This document shows positions 1 through 6,168 of a stretch of 64,000 nucleotides of DNA, one piece after another. The notes below the pieces were generated by a model, which was not told where the DNA came from, made no database searches, and was given only the letters and a program-made list of their open reading frames with translations. The stretch's first letter is position 1. Every line of letters begins with the position of its first letter. This DNA comes from UBA4416 sp040389965. GTDB taxonomy: Bacteria > Bacteroidota > Bacteroidia > B-17B0 > Aurantibacillaceae. The position numbers and the translations under genes are program-made. The stretch covers positions 32,115 through 96,114 of the forward strand of contig JAZJZF010000040.1 in the NCBI GenBank assembly GCA_040389965.1. The letters are read 5' to 3'.

Positions 1-49
1 ATGGATTTGAGGTTTAAATAAGTACATTTATACTTATAAAATAGTTTTC

Positions 50-388
50 ATGAAAACACTTATACTAGTTTCTGTGGTTTGCTTGAGTACGTTATTTACA
101 GATTGCAGTAAAAAACCCACCGGCACACGCGAAGCAAACGAAATTTGGCTCGAATATAAATTATTTGTACCGCAGCAATTGGTTGTAAAAGCCGGTACTA
201 CCGTTAAATTTACCAATAAAGACAATGCTAACCATAGTGCCACAAACCTTAACGGCTTGTTTGACAGTGGTAAAATTACCAGCGACAATTCTTATTCTTA
301 CACGTTTGATAAAGTGGGTACTTACAGCTTTTACTGCAATTACCACTCCTCTAACACTTCGGAGCAGGGCTATATTATTGTTCAATAA
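50..388 (+). CDS. Cupredoxin-like exported lipoprotein
   Basis: A 112-residue exported protein with a plastocyanin/azurin-type fold, expected to bind copper and carry electrons or chaperone metal on the outside of the inner or outer membrane. Residues 1-19 form a hydrophobic signal ending in LFTDC, a plausible lipobox with Cys19. The copper ligands seen are His62 (NHSA) and Cys96/His99 (YCNYH). The usual axial Met, expected about two residues before the conserved Gly107, is missing and Glu105/Gln106 lie there instead. The ATG at 50 gives the complete signal. The gene is convergent with the XRE-S24 gene, 27 bases away, and no clear hairpin terminator separates them. The fold is confident; the redox partner is unknown. 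Confidence 0.8.
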   Translation: MKTLILVSVVCLSTLFTDCSKKPTGTREANEIWLEYKLFVPQQLVVKAGTTVKFTNKDNANHSATNLNGLFDSGKITSDNSYSYTFDKVGTYSFYCNYHSSNTSEQGYIIVQ

Positions 389-415
389 GCCTTTACTTTA
401 TAGAAAAACGTTCCG

Positions 416-1201
416 TTAATTTAATTTTTTAACGCCTTGTTTTTTGATGACTTCCATTTCTACCTGCAGGTTACGAAGCATATTCATAATGCTGCCTACG
501 TTTAGCTCTTCTTCTTTGTAATCTGTCATATTAATGCAGCAGGTATATTCCCAAAGTTCCAGCACATCTTTTAAATTTACTTTATAAGGCTGGTACATTT
601 TATTATCGGAATGGCATTCCATAAATCCTTTTTTAACGTTGAGGTCAAAAATACGTTTGTAGGATAAGCCGTCGTCTTTGGTAACAACAATGTAAGTATG
701 TCCGTTCTTTACATCTTCAACTCTATCAAGGTATTTGGCAACCACAAAAGAACCTTCTTTTACAGGAGGCATACTATCGCCTTTAATGGGAAAGGCACGG
801 TGCTTACCGGTAGGTAAAAAAGGAAGTTTCATACGAGGCAAACGCTCCATGTATTCGGGATCGGCATAGCCTTTTAAATAACCGGCGCTGGCTTTTAAAG
901 GAACCAGTTCCACCATATCTTTTCCGTCATCATCAATTAATACAGGAAAGAGCATACGGTTTTTGCCAATTTTCATTAAGCCGTCGAGGCTTGTCTTACT
1001 TAAATCTCCTCTTACAAGGGCATCAACTGCCACATGAAAAAAATCGGAGATGGCAATAAGCAGATCAATAGAGGGTTCGTTACGGTTTTCTTCGTAAGCA
1101 CCAAGGCGCGAACGGGTAATACCTAAGTTGTCGGCTAATTGCTCCTGCGACAGTCCTTTTTGGAGGCGCAGGTATTTGAGGTTACTGAAAACTTTACTCA
1201 T
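416..1201 (-). CDS. XRE-family transcriptional regulator with S24 (LexA/CI-like) autocleavage domain
   Basis: A 261-residue DNA-binding repressor. Residues 5-60 are an XRE helix-turn-helix (LSQEQLADNLGITRSRLGAYE). Residues about 98-215 are an S24 peptidase-like domain. The features of LexA self-cleavage are all visible: Ala106-Gly107 in LKASAGYL, Ser143 in KGDSM and Lys182 in LSYKRI, with spacings close to those in LexA. A charged, coiled-coil-like tail follows. I place the start at ATG 1201; the longer GTG start at 1231 would lie upstream of the predicted transcription start. A promoter (1231-1263) and an 18-base palindrome (1213-1230) directly precede it, so autorepression is likely. The same palindrome precedes the Y-family polymerase gene at 49.7 kb, which suggests a DNA-damage regulator; that role is inference. 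Confidence 0.9.
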   Translation of the reverse strand: MSKVFSNLKYLRLQKGLSQEQLADNLGITRSRLGAYEENRNEPSIDLLIAISDFFHVAVDALVRGDLSKTSLDGLMKIGKNRMLFPVLIDDDGKDMVELVPLKASAGYLKGYADPEYMERLPRMKLPFLPTGKHRAFPIKGDSMPPVKEGSFVVAKYLDRVEDVKNGHTYIVVTKDDGLSYKRIFDLNVKKGFMECHSDNKMYQPYKVNLKDVLELWEYTCCINMTDYKEEELNVGSIMNMLRNLQVEMEVIKKQGVKKLN

Positions 1202-1212
1202 GATTTTATGGG

Positions 1213-1230
1213 TTGCTATAAATTGTAGCA
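1213..1230 (-). promoter_or_regulatory. Candidate operator of the XRE-S24 repressor (palindrome)
   Basis: On the + strand this reads TTGCTATAAATTGTAGCA, a palindrome of arms TGCTATA/TGTAGCA around AAT with one mismatch. It abuts the -7 element at 1231-1238 and covers the expected transcription start, the position of an autorepression site. It matches 16 of 18 bases of the site in front of the Y-family polymerase gene (49689-49706), in the same orientation relative to the gene. Confidence 0.6.
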
Positions 1231-1263
1231 CGAATATACTACATAAGATAGTAATTTTGCAAA
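1231..1263 (-). promoter_or_regulatory. Promoter of the XRE-S24 gene
   Basis: On the minus strand TTTG (1263-1260), 21 bases, then TATATTCG (1238-1231), one mismatch from the Bacteroidota -7 consensus TAnnTTTG. It implies transcription starting near 1224, which rules out a GTG start at 1231 and favours the ATG at 1201. Confidence 0.6.
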
Positions 1264-1301
1264 GAGTTTTTGTTAATTTTTTATTAATTTGTTGTTGCCG
1301 G

Positions 1302-1337
1302 GGTTTTGCAGATCAGTTGAGATGGATCTGCAGAACC
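1302..1337. repeat. Long inverted repeat in the 1202-1610 intergenic region
   Basis: Arms GGTTTTGCAGATC (1302-1314) and GATCTGCAGAACC (1325-1337) pair with one mismatch around a 10-base loop. There is no T tract on either side, so it is not a classical terminator; it may be an RNA hairpin or protein site. Apart from this and the short reading frame at 1528, I see nothing in this intergenic stretch, which separates SatD (end) from the XRE promoter. Confidence 0.45.
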
Positions 1338-1527
1338 TTTACGGTTTTATGGGAGAACTTTGCTACCTAATTAGAGTATACGAGTCAACGAAACATAATC
1401 ACTAAACTAAATCATTAGGATGATTTTCTCAAAATAATCTACCGCCATTTCGACCAATTCTACCGAACATCAGACCTTTTATAACAGTCTTTATCGGCGG
1501 ACACTTGCAGTGTTAAAAACAATAACT

Positions 1528-1608
1528 ATGAAATTCCTGACGAAACTGTGGCGTGATATATTATTTCTGTTGCTCTTGGTAATTTTTCCGGAAGATAGAT
1601 TAAAATAG
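1528..1608 (+). CDS. Possible 26-residue hydrophobic peptide
   Basis: A short frame reading MKFLTKLWRD followed by ILFLLLLVIF and PEDRLK, then TAG. The pattern (Lys/Arg-rich start, one hydrophobic span of about 12 residues, charged end) fits a small membrane peptide, but a frame this short can arise by chance. It ends two bases before the stop of the convergent SatD gene. There is no recognisable promoter. I report it as a candidate only. Confidence 0.2.
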   Translation: MKFLTKLWRDILFLLLLVIFPEDRLK

Positions 1609-1610
1609 CT

Positions 1611-2234
1611 TTAGCCAGCCACTCCCAATATCATTTCCTTGATAGTATAATACTGTTTCATTTTCAAGCTCTTTTCACGTCGCCAGCCACTCGAAATGTT
1701 GAGGTTGAATTGTGAGGCTACTTCTTTATAATCTTTATTATTCATAAAGGCGCTGACATATTCATAATCGGTTTTTTTCCAGGAATCAATGTAATCTTCA
1801 TAAATAAAAAAAAGGTTGTTGAGATCGAGGCTTTGTTTTTCGTTGCTGGTAACCATTAAAAAGCGGCTATCGGTTTTTTTTATCTGGTTAAGTTTATCAC
1901 GGGCATCAATAAGGCCAAATCCCAGGCGTTCATAGGCACTATGCTTACTTTGCACGGTTTCGATAGTGTCGTGGTATAAGACATGTTTCAATTTAAAATT
2001 GAGGTTGTTCTCTATAATACACTCCTCAATATCAAAGATCATTTGCAGGCTGCCCTGCAGATCGTTGGTAATACCCTGAAACTCGCCCGGAATAACAATA
2101 TCGAGGGGCGTGATAAGGTCTTTTTTATGAAGCTTATTGATAATGGCGGTTACATTTTTAAGATCTCTCTGAAAATCAGGATCCTGAGCCTGTTTCAGGC
2201 TTCTTATTTCTGACATGAGGATGTAATGGTCCAT
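1611..2234 (-). CDS. SatD family protein
   Basis: A 207-residue protein that fits the SatD family (named from a streptococcal acid-tolerance locus; biochemical role not established). Family hallmarks seen are the beta-strand start YILMSEI (usual GDIxxS), PGEFQG at 49-54 (usual GDEFQG), and SAYERLGFGLIDARDKL at 99-115 (usual GxAxxxAREAL). The C-terminal third resembles a winged-helix segment, so DNA binding is possible. The ATG at 2234 is used; ATG 2216 (MSEIRS) is an alternative. It has a strong promoter with a perfect palindrome inside it, so it is probably tightly regulated. The usual Bacteroidota partner of SatD, a DUF3307 protein, is not next to it. Confidence 0.65.
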   Translation of the reverse strand: MDHYILMSEIRSLKQAQDPDFQRDLKNVTAIINKLHKKDLITPLDIVIPGEFQGITNDLQGSLQMIFDIEECIIENNLNFKLKHVLYHDTIETVQSKHSAYERLGFGLIDARDKLNQIKKTDSRFLMVTSNEKQSLDLNNLFFIYEDYIDSWKKTDYEYVSAFMNNKDYKEVASQFNLNISSGWRREKSLKMKQYYTIKEMILGVAG

Positions 2235-2311
2235 TATATTTTAGTATATTTGAGTAGAACTTTATAATTCAGTCACCATGAACCTGATTCAGCATGACGT
2301 TAAAAACATTA

Positions 2312-2343
2312 CAAATGTATACTTTTTGCGTAAATAGCGCAAA
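2312..2343 (-). promoter_or_regulatory. Promoter of the SatD-family gene
   Basis: On the minus strand TTTG (2343-2340), exactly 20 bases, then TACATTTG (2319-2312): a perfect match to the Bacteroidota promoter TTTG-N19-21-TAnnTTTG. The expected transcript start near 2305 leaves an untranslated leader of about 70 bases. Confidence 0.7.
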
Positions 2344-2348
2344 AAGTA
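2320..2348. promoter_or_regulatory. Perfect palindromic operator inside the SatD promoter
   Basis: TACTTTTTGCG (2320-2330), seven bases, then its exact complement CGCAAAAAGTA (2338-2348). The 11-base arms fill the space between and overlap the -33 and -7 elements of the SatD promoter, where a bound dimer would block RNA polymerase. It does not resemble the TTGCTATAAA palindrome of the XRE-S24 repressor, so another factor, possibly SatD itself, is implied. Confidence 0.6.
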
Positions 2349-2376
2349 AAAAATAATGAAAATTCTGCCCATTTAT

Positions 2377-2408
2377 CTTGGTCAGTTCCAAAAGAGTCCA
2401 TATATTTG
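2377..2408 (+). promoter_or_regulatory. Promoter of rplM-rpsI(-rpsB)
   Basis: CTTG (2377-2380), 20 bases, then TATATTTG (2401-2408), a perfect -7 element. Transcription would start near 2414, leaving a short, A-rich leader of about 30 bases; there is no room for a structured ribosomal-protein leader. Confidence 0.7.
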
Positions 2409-2443
2409 CCGCCCAAATTAGAATTAACATTAAAAATTAAGTC

Positions 2444-2902
2444 GTGGACGCATTAAGTTATAAAACAAAATTTGTCAACAAAGCCAACGCTGAAAAAGAG
2501 TGGTTATTGGTTGACGCAGAAAATGAAGTAGTAGGTCGTTTGGCCTCTAAATTAGCGTATATGATACGCGGTAAACATAAAACAAACTATACGCCTCACA
2601 GCGATTGTGGAGCTAACATCGTTGTTATCAATGCTGAAAAAGTTCGTTTTACGGGAGCTAAAATGGAAGATAAAGAATACGTTCGTTACACAGGTCATCC
2701 TGGTGGGCAACGTTTTGCAACTCCAAAAGAATTATTGGCTAAAAAACCGACAGAGGTTATTATCCATGCTGTTCACGGGATGTTGCCAAAAGGCCGTTTA
2801 GGAAGAGCTATCAATACAAATTTATTTGTATTTGCAGGTGCAGAGCATGATCATGCTGCACAACAACCAAAAAAAGTAGATTTATCAACAATTATTGCAT
2901 AA
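2444..2902 (+). CDS. rplM: 50S ribosomal protein L13
   Basis: A 152-residue ribosomal protein L13, an early-assembly protein of the large subunit that binds 23S rRNA. It starts at a GTG (MDALSYKTKF), the start typical of Bacteroidota L13, with no ATG in a suitable place. Family signatures include LVDAENEVVGRLASKLA, GKHKTNYTPHSDCG, KEYVRYTGHPGG and the HGMLPKGRLGR segment at about 117-127. rpsI begins six bases after its stop, so the two are translated from one message. Confidence 0.97.
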   Translation: MDALSYKTKFVNKANAEKEWLLVDAENEVVGRLASKLAYMIRGKHKTNYTPHSDCGANIVVINAEKVRFTGAKMEDKEYVRYTGHPGGQRFATPKELLAKKPTEVIIHAVHGMLPKGRLGRAINTNLFVFAGAEHDHAAQQPKKVDLSTIIA

Positions 2903-2907
2903 TATAA

Positions 2908-3294
2908 ATGGAAGTAATTAACACATCAGGTCGTAGAAAATGTTCGGTAGCACGTGCTTATGTATCTACAGGTACAGGTATCATCACTATCAACAAAAGA
3001 GATTATAAAGAGTATTTCAAAACTCCAACTTTACAGTATTATGTTTTACAATCATTAAACAACGCAAAATCGGTTGGTTTATATGATGTAAAGGTAAATG
3101 TAAACGGTGGTGGAACTACAGGACAAGCTCAGGCAGTGCGTTTAGCAATTGCTAAAGCATTAGTAGAAATCAACCCGGAATTGAAAAAAGAATTACGTGC
3201 AGAAGGTTTGGTAACACGTGACCCACGTATGGTTGAACGTAAGAAATTCGGTCAGAAAAAAGCACGTGCCCGTTTCCAATTCAGCAAACGTTAA
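2908..3294 (+). CDS. rpsI: 30S ribosomal protein S9
   Basis: A 128-residue S9, whose C-terminal tail reaches into the decoding site of the small subunit. The start VINTSGRRKCSVARAYV, the central VNVNGGGTTGQAQAVRLAIA and the end GQKKARARFQFSKR are all family hallmarks, with the conserved terminal Lys-Arg. It follows rplM by five bases and precedes rpsB by 28 bases, so it lies mid-operon. Confidence 0.97.
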   Translation: MEVINTSGRRKCSVARAYVSTGTGIITINKRDYKEYFKTPTLQYYVLQSLNNAKSVGLYDVKVNVNGGGTTGQAQAVRLAIAKALVEINPELKKELRAEGLVTRDPRMVERKKFGQKKARARFQFSKR

Positions 3295-3322
3295 TATTTA
3301 TTTACAATACACTTATACAGAC

Positions 3323-4168
3323 ATGTCAAATACATTCAACGAATTATTAGAATCAGGTGCTCATTTTGGTCACTTAAAAAGAAAATGGAATCCTGCAATG
3401 GCTCCTTATATTTATGCTGAAAAAAACGGCATTCATATTATTGACCTTAACAAAACTGTAGCTAAAATTGATGAAGCTGCAACAGCGTTAAAACAAATTG
3501 CACGTTCAGGTAAAAAAATATTATTTGTAGCTACTAAAAAACAAGCTAAAGATATCGTAGCAGAAAAAGTAAAAGCAATCAATATGCCATACGTAACTGA
3601 GCGTTGGCCAGGTGGTATGCTTACAAACTTTGCTACTATCCGTAAAGCAGTTCGTAAGATGTCGCAAATTGATAAAATGGCTACTGACGGTACTTTTGAT
3701 AATATCTCTAAAAAAGAGAAATTACAAATTTCACGTGAGCGTGCTAAATTAGAAACTAACTTAGGTTCAGTAGCAGACTTAACACGTTTACCATCTGCTT
3801 TATTTATTGTAGATATCACTAAAGAACATATCGCAGTAGCAGAAGCAAAACGTTTAAACATCCCTACATTTGCGATTGTTGATACAAACTCTAATCCTAA
3901 TTTTGTGGATTATGCGATCCCTGCAAATGATGATGCTTCATCTTCTGTAGCGTATATCATCGAGTTAATGTGTAAAGCAATTAACGAAGGATTAGGTGAG
4001 CGTAAAATGGATAAAGAAGCAGTAGCTGCTGACGAAAAAGAAGGAAAAAATTCTAAAGAAGAAGCAGAAGAATTAGCAGAAGGTATCACTGTTAAAGGCT
4101 CTAAAGAAGAGGAAGAAGGTGGTGCACGCAAACCAACGGCTCGTAAAAGAACAACAGCGAAAAAATAA
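3323..4168 (+). CDS. rpsB: 30S ribosomal protein S2
   Basis: A 281-residue S2. I choose ATG 3323 (MSNTFNELLESGAHFGH); a longer frame reaching back to 3218 would overlap rpsI and does not look like S2. Core signatures are the HFGHLKRKWNP start, ATKKQAKDIV, TERWPGGMLTNFATI and PTFAIVDTNSNP. The last 50 or so residues are a charged tail of Lys, Glu and Arg (GSKEEEEGGARK) beyond the conserved fold, a common kind of extension in Bacteroidota. It closes the rplM-rpsI-rpsB message with a strong terminator right after. Confidence 0.97.
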   Translation: MSNTFNELLESGAHFGHLKRKWNPAMAPYIYAEKNGIHIIDLNKTVAKIDEAATALKQIARSGKKILFVATKKQAKDIVAEKVKAINMPYVTERWPGGMLTNFATIRKAVRKMSQIDKMATDGTFDNISKKEKLQISRERAKLETNLGSVADLTRLPSALFIVDITKEHIAVAEAKRLNIPTFAIVDTNSNPNFVDYAIPANDDASSSVAYIIELMCKAINEGLGERKMDKEAVAADEKEGKNSKEEAEELAEGITVKGSKEEEEGGARKPTARKRTTAKK

Positions 4169-4188
4169 TTTTTCACTACTATAATTTT

Positions 4189-4224
4189 AACGGCCGTTCC
4201 TTAAATGGGAAGGCCGTTTTTTTT
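4189..4224 (+). terminator. Rho-independent terminator after rpsB
   Basis: AACGGCC (4189-4195), a bulged G, TTCC, then loop TTAAAT, and the complementary GGGAA-GGCCGTT ending at 4218, followed by a run of T. It separates rpsB from tsf, which in many bacteria share one transcript. Confidence 0.8.
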
Positions 4225-4262
4225 AAATAATAAATTAATAAATACATAAAATATAAAACACA

Positions 4263-5087
4263 ATGGCAATTACAGCACAAGAAGTAAACAAATTACGCCA
4301 ACAAACCGGAGCAGGTATGATGGATTGTAAAAAAGCACTAGAAGAAAATGATGGCGATTTTGAAAAAGCAGTAGATTACCTTCGTAAAAAAGGCGCTAAA
4401 GTAGCAGCTAACCGCGGAGACAGAGAAACAAAAGAAGGTGTTGTTTTAGCAAAAACAACAGCTGATCACAAAAGAGGTATCCTGATCTGGATTACTTGTG
4501 AAACTGATTTCGTTGCAATTAATGCAGACTTTATTTCTTTTGCAAATTCTATTGCTGATATCGCTTTAGAAAAGAACGCAAAAACTAAAGAAGAGATCTT
4601 AACATTATCATACAACAACGATATTACTGTAGGCGATAAATTTATGGAGCAGGTTGGTAAAATCGGCGAGAAAATTGAGATCGGTTACTTTGAAGTAATT
4701 ACTGCTGAAAAAGTAGCGGCTTACATTCACCCGGGGAACCGTGTATCTGTAATCGTTGGTTTCAACAAAGATATCGAAGATGAAGCAGGAAGAAACGTAG
4801 CAATGCAGGCAGCTGCAATGGCTCCGGTAGCTTTAGACAAAGAAGGTGTAACTCCTGAAATGTTAGAAAGAGAATTAGAGATTGCCCGCGAAGTAATTCG
4901 TGCAGAAGGTAAACCGGAAGATATGGTTGAAAAAATTGCGCAAGGTAAAATTGCTAAATTCTATAAAGAATCAACTTTATTAAACCAGGAATATATTAAA
5001 GACAGCAAATTAAATGTATTACAATACTTACAAAGTATTGATAAAGGCCTTACAGCTACTGCATTTAAACGCTATTCATTATCTTAA
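4263..5087 (+). CDS. tsf: Elongation factor Ts
   Basis: A 274-residue EF-Ts, the nucleotide exchange factor that releases GDP from EF-Tu. The N-terminal UBA-like module with TGAGMMDCKKALEEN (16-30) is diagnostic, followed by the EF-Tu-contacting CETDFVA (80-86) and the dimerisation-like core with AMQAAAMAPVA. Length is usual. It stands between two hairpin terminators, so it appears to be its own transcription unit, with an AT-rich 38-base leader. Confidence 0.97.
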   Translation: MAITAQEVNKLRQQTGAGMMDCKKALEENDGDFEKAVDYLRKKGAKVAANRGDRETKEGVVLAKTTADHKRGILIWITCETDFVAINADFISFANSIADIALEKNAKTKEEILTLSYNNDITVGDKFMEQVGKIGEKIEIGYFEVITAEKVAAYIHPGNRVSVIVGFNKDIEDEAGRNVAMQAAAMAPVALDKEGVTPEMLERELEIAREVIRAEGKPEDMVEKIAQGKIAKFYKESTLLNQEYIKDSKLNVLQYLQSIDKGLTATAFKRYSLS

Positions 5088-5094
5088 TTTTTTT

Positions 5095-5126
5095 AAATCC
5101 CGATTTTTTATCGGGATTTTTTTTGT
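5095..5126 (+). terminator. Rho-independent terminator after tsf
   Basis: AAATCCCGAT (5095-5104), loop TTTTT, ATCGGGATTT (5110-5119), then a T run. Perfect 10-base stem starting eight bases after the tsf stop. Confidence 0.85.
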
Positions 5127-5210
5127 TCTTTTTTAATTATAATCATACCGAATCTTTAATATCAGATCTGCAGCATCGGTTGGATGTGCAGAAGACCATA
5201 AAATTAAACT

Positions 5211-5918
5211 ATGAAATACAAACGTATACTTTTAAAATTATCAGGAGAGGCCCTTATGGGTAATAAAGGCTTTGGCATTGACCAGGAACGCTTAATGGAA
5301 TATGCAAGAGAAATTAAATCGGCTTATGATGCCGGTTGCCAGGTAGCCATTGTTATTGGCGGAGGTAATATTTTTAGAGGAATACAGGCAGAGCAGGGTG
5401 GTATGGATCGTGTACATGGCGATTATATGGGAATGCTGGCTACGGTTATTAATTCTATGGCTATACAATCGGCTCTGGAAAATCTTAAAGTCCAAACCCG
5501 TTTACAAAGTGCCATTAAAATGGAGCAAATTTGTGAACCGTTTATTCGTCGTAAAGCTGTACGTCATTTAGAAAAAGGACGTGTGGTTATTTTTGGCGCC
5601 GGTTCGGGAAACCCTTATTTTACAACAGATTCGGCGGCAGCTTTAAGAGCGATTGAAATAGAAGCTGATGTTATCTTAAAAGGAACACGTGTAGATGGTA
5701 TTTACACTGCCGATCCTGAAAAAGATAAAACAGCAACCAAGTACGAGAGCATTTCTTTTGATGAAGCTTATGGCAAAGGCCTTGAAGTGATGGATCTTAC
5801 TGCTTTTACTTTATGTAAGGAAAATAATTTGCCGATCATTGTCTTTGACATGAACAAGAAAGGAAATCTGCAAAGCCTGCTTATGGGCGAAAAAGTGGGA
5901 ACATTGGTTAAGGCCTAG
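5211..5918 (+). CDS. pyrH: UMP kinase
   Basis: A 235-residue bacterial uridylate kinase, which phosphorylates UMP to UDP with ATP in pyrimidine nucleotide synthesis; a hexameric cytoplasmic enzyme of the amino-acid kinase fold. Signatures are KLSGEALMG (9-17), VIGGGNIFRG (48-57), the UMP-binding DYMGMLATVIN, GAGSGNPYFTTDSAAALRA (about 130-148) and LKGTRVDGIYTADP. It follows tsf as in most Bacteroidota but behind a terminator, so it has its own promoter; none matching the consensus well was found. Confidence 0.97.
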   Translation: MKYKRILLKLSGEALMGNKGFGIDQERLMEYAREIKSAYDAGCQVAIVIGGGNIFRGIQAEQGGMDRVHGDYMGMLATVINSMAIQSALENLKVQTRLQSAIKMEQICEPFIRRKAVRHLEKGRVVIFGAGSGNPYFTTDSAAALRAIEIEADVILKGTRVDGIYTADPEKDKTATKYESISFDEAYGKGLEVMDLTAFTLCKENNLPIIVFDMNKKGNLQSLLMGEKVGTLVKA

Positions 5919-5946
5919 TTTTCTCTGAATGCATTTAATATCATTT

Positions 5947-5980
5947 AATGCTGATTTGCTAAGGCGGATCAGCATTTTTT
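5947..5980 (+). terminator. Rho-independent terminator after pyrH
   Basis: AATGCTGAT (5947-5955) and ATCAGCATT (5968-5976) form a perfect nine-base stem, followed by six T. It ends the pyrH message before the small lipoprotein gene. Confidence 0.8.
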
Positions 5981-6015
5981 GTAACTTTAATATAGTAAAT
6001 GTGTTATACTATCAA

Positions 6016-6150
6016 ATGAAACTCAGGAAGTACATATCTCTTATCATTACAGGCCTTTTAATAGTTGGCTTTATCAGTTCCTGCAAAACGCACCGCGATT
6101 GTAGAGGGAAAAAGAAAAGAGCCAAAACCGCTATGGGCGGGTGGTTGTAA
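6016..6150 (+). CDS. Small lipoprotein, 44 residues
   Basis: A very short exported lipoprotein: a hydrophobic signal (MKLRKYISLIITGLLIVG) ending in FISSC, a good lipobox, then a mature part of only about 20 residues, CKTHRDCRGKKKRAKTAMGG, ending WL. It resembles the small Cys/Lys-rich lipoproteins often seen in Bacteroidota, whose function is unknown. I use ATG 6016; a longer frame from 5929 runs through the pyrH terminator. The S41 peptidase gene starts 18 bases later and the two may be co-transcribed. Confidence 0.6.
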   Translation: MKLRKYISLIITGLLIVGFISSCKTHRDCRGKKKRAKTAMGGWL

Positions 6151-6168
6151 CCAACAGAGTAGTATTTT

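Noticed and set aside
1202..1231. GTG start at 1231 for the XRE-S24 repressor
   Set aside because: It would lie upstream of the predicted transcription start and translate the operator; MSKVFSNLKYLR at 1201 is the natural XRE start.
2409..2443. Structured ribosomal leader before rplM
   Set aside because: The promoter at 2377-2408 leaves only about 30 A-rich bases before the GTG, too short and unstructured for an autoregulatory leader.
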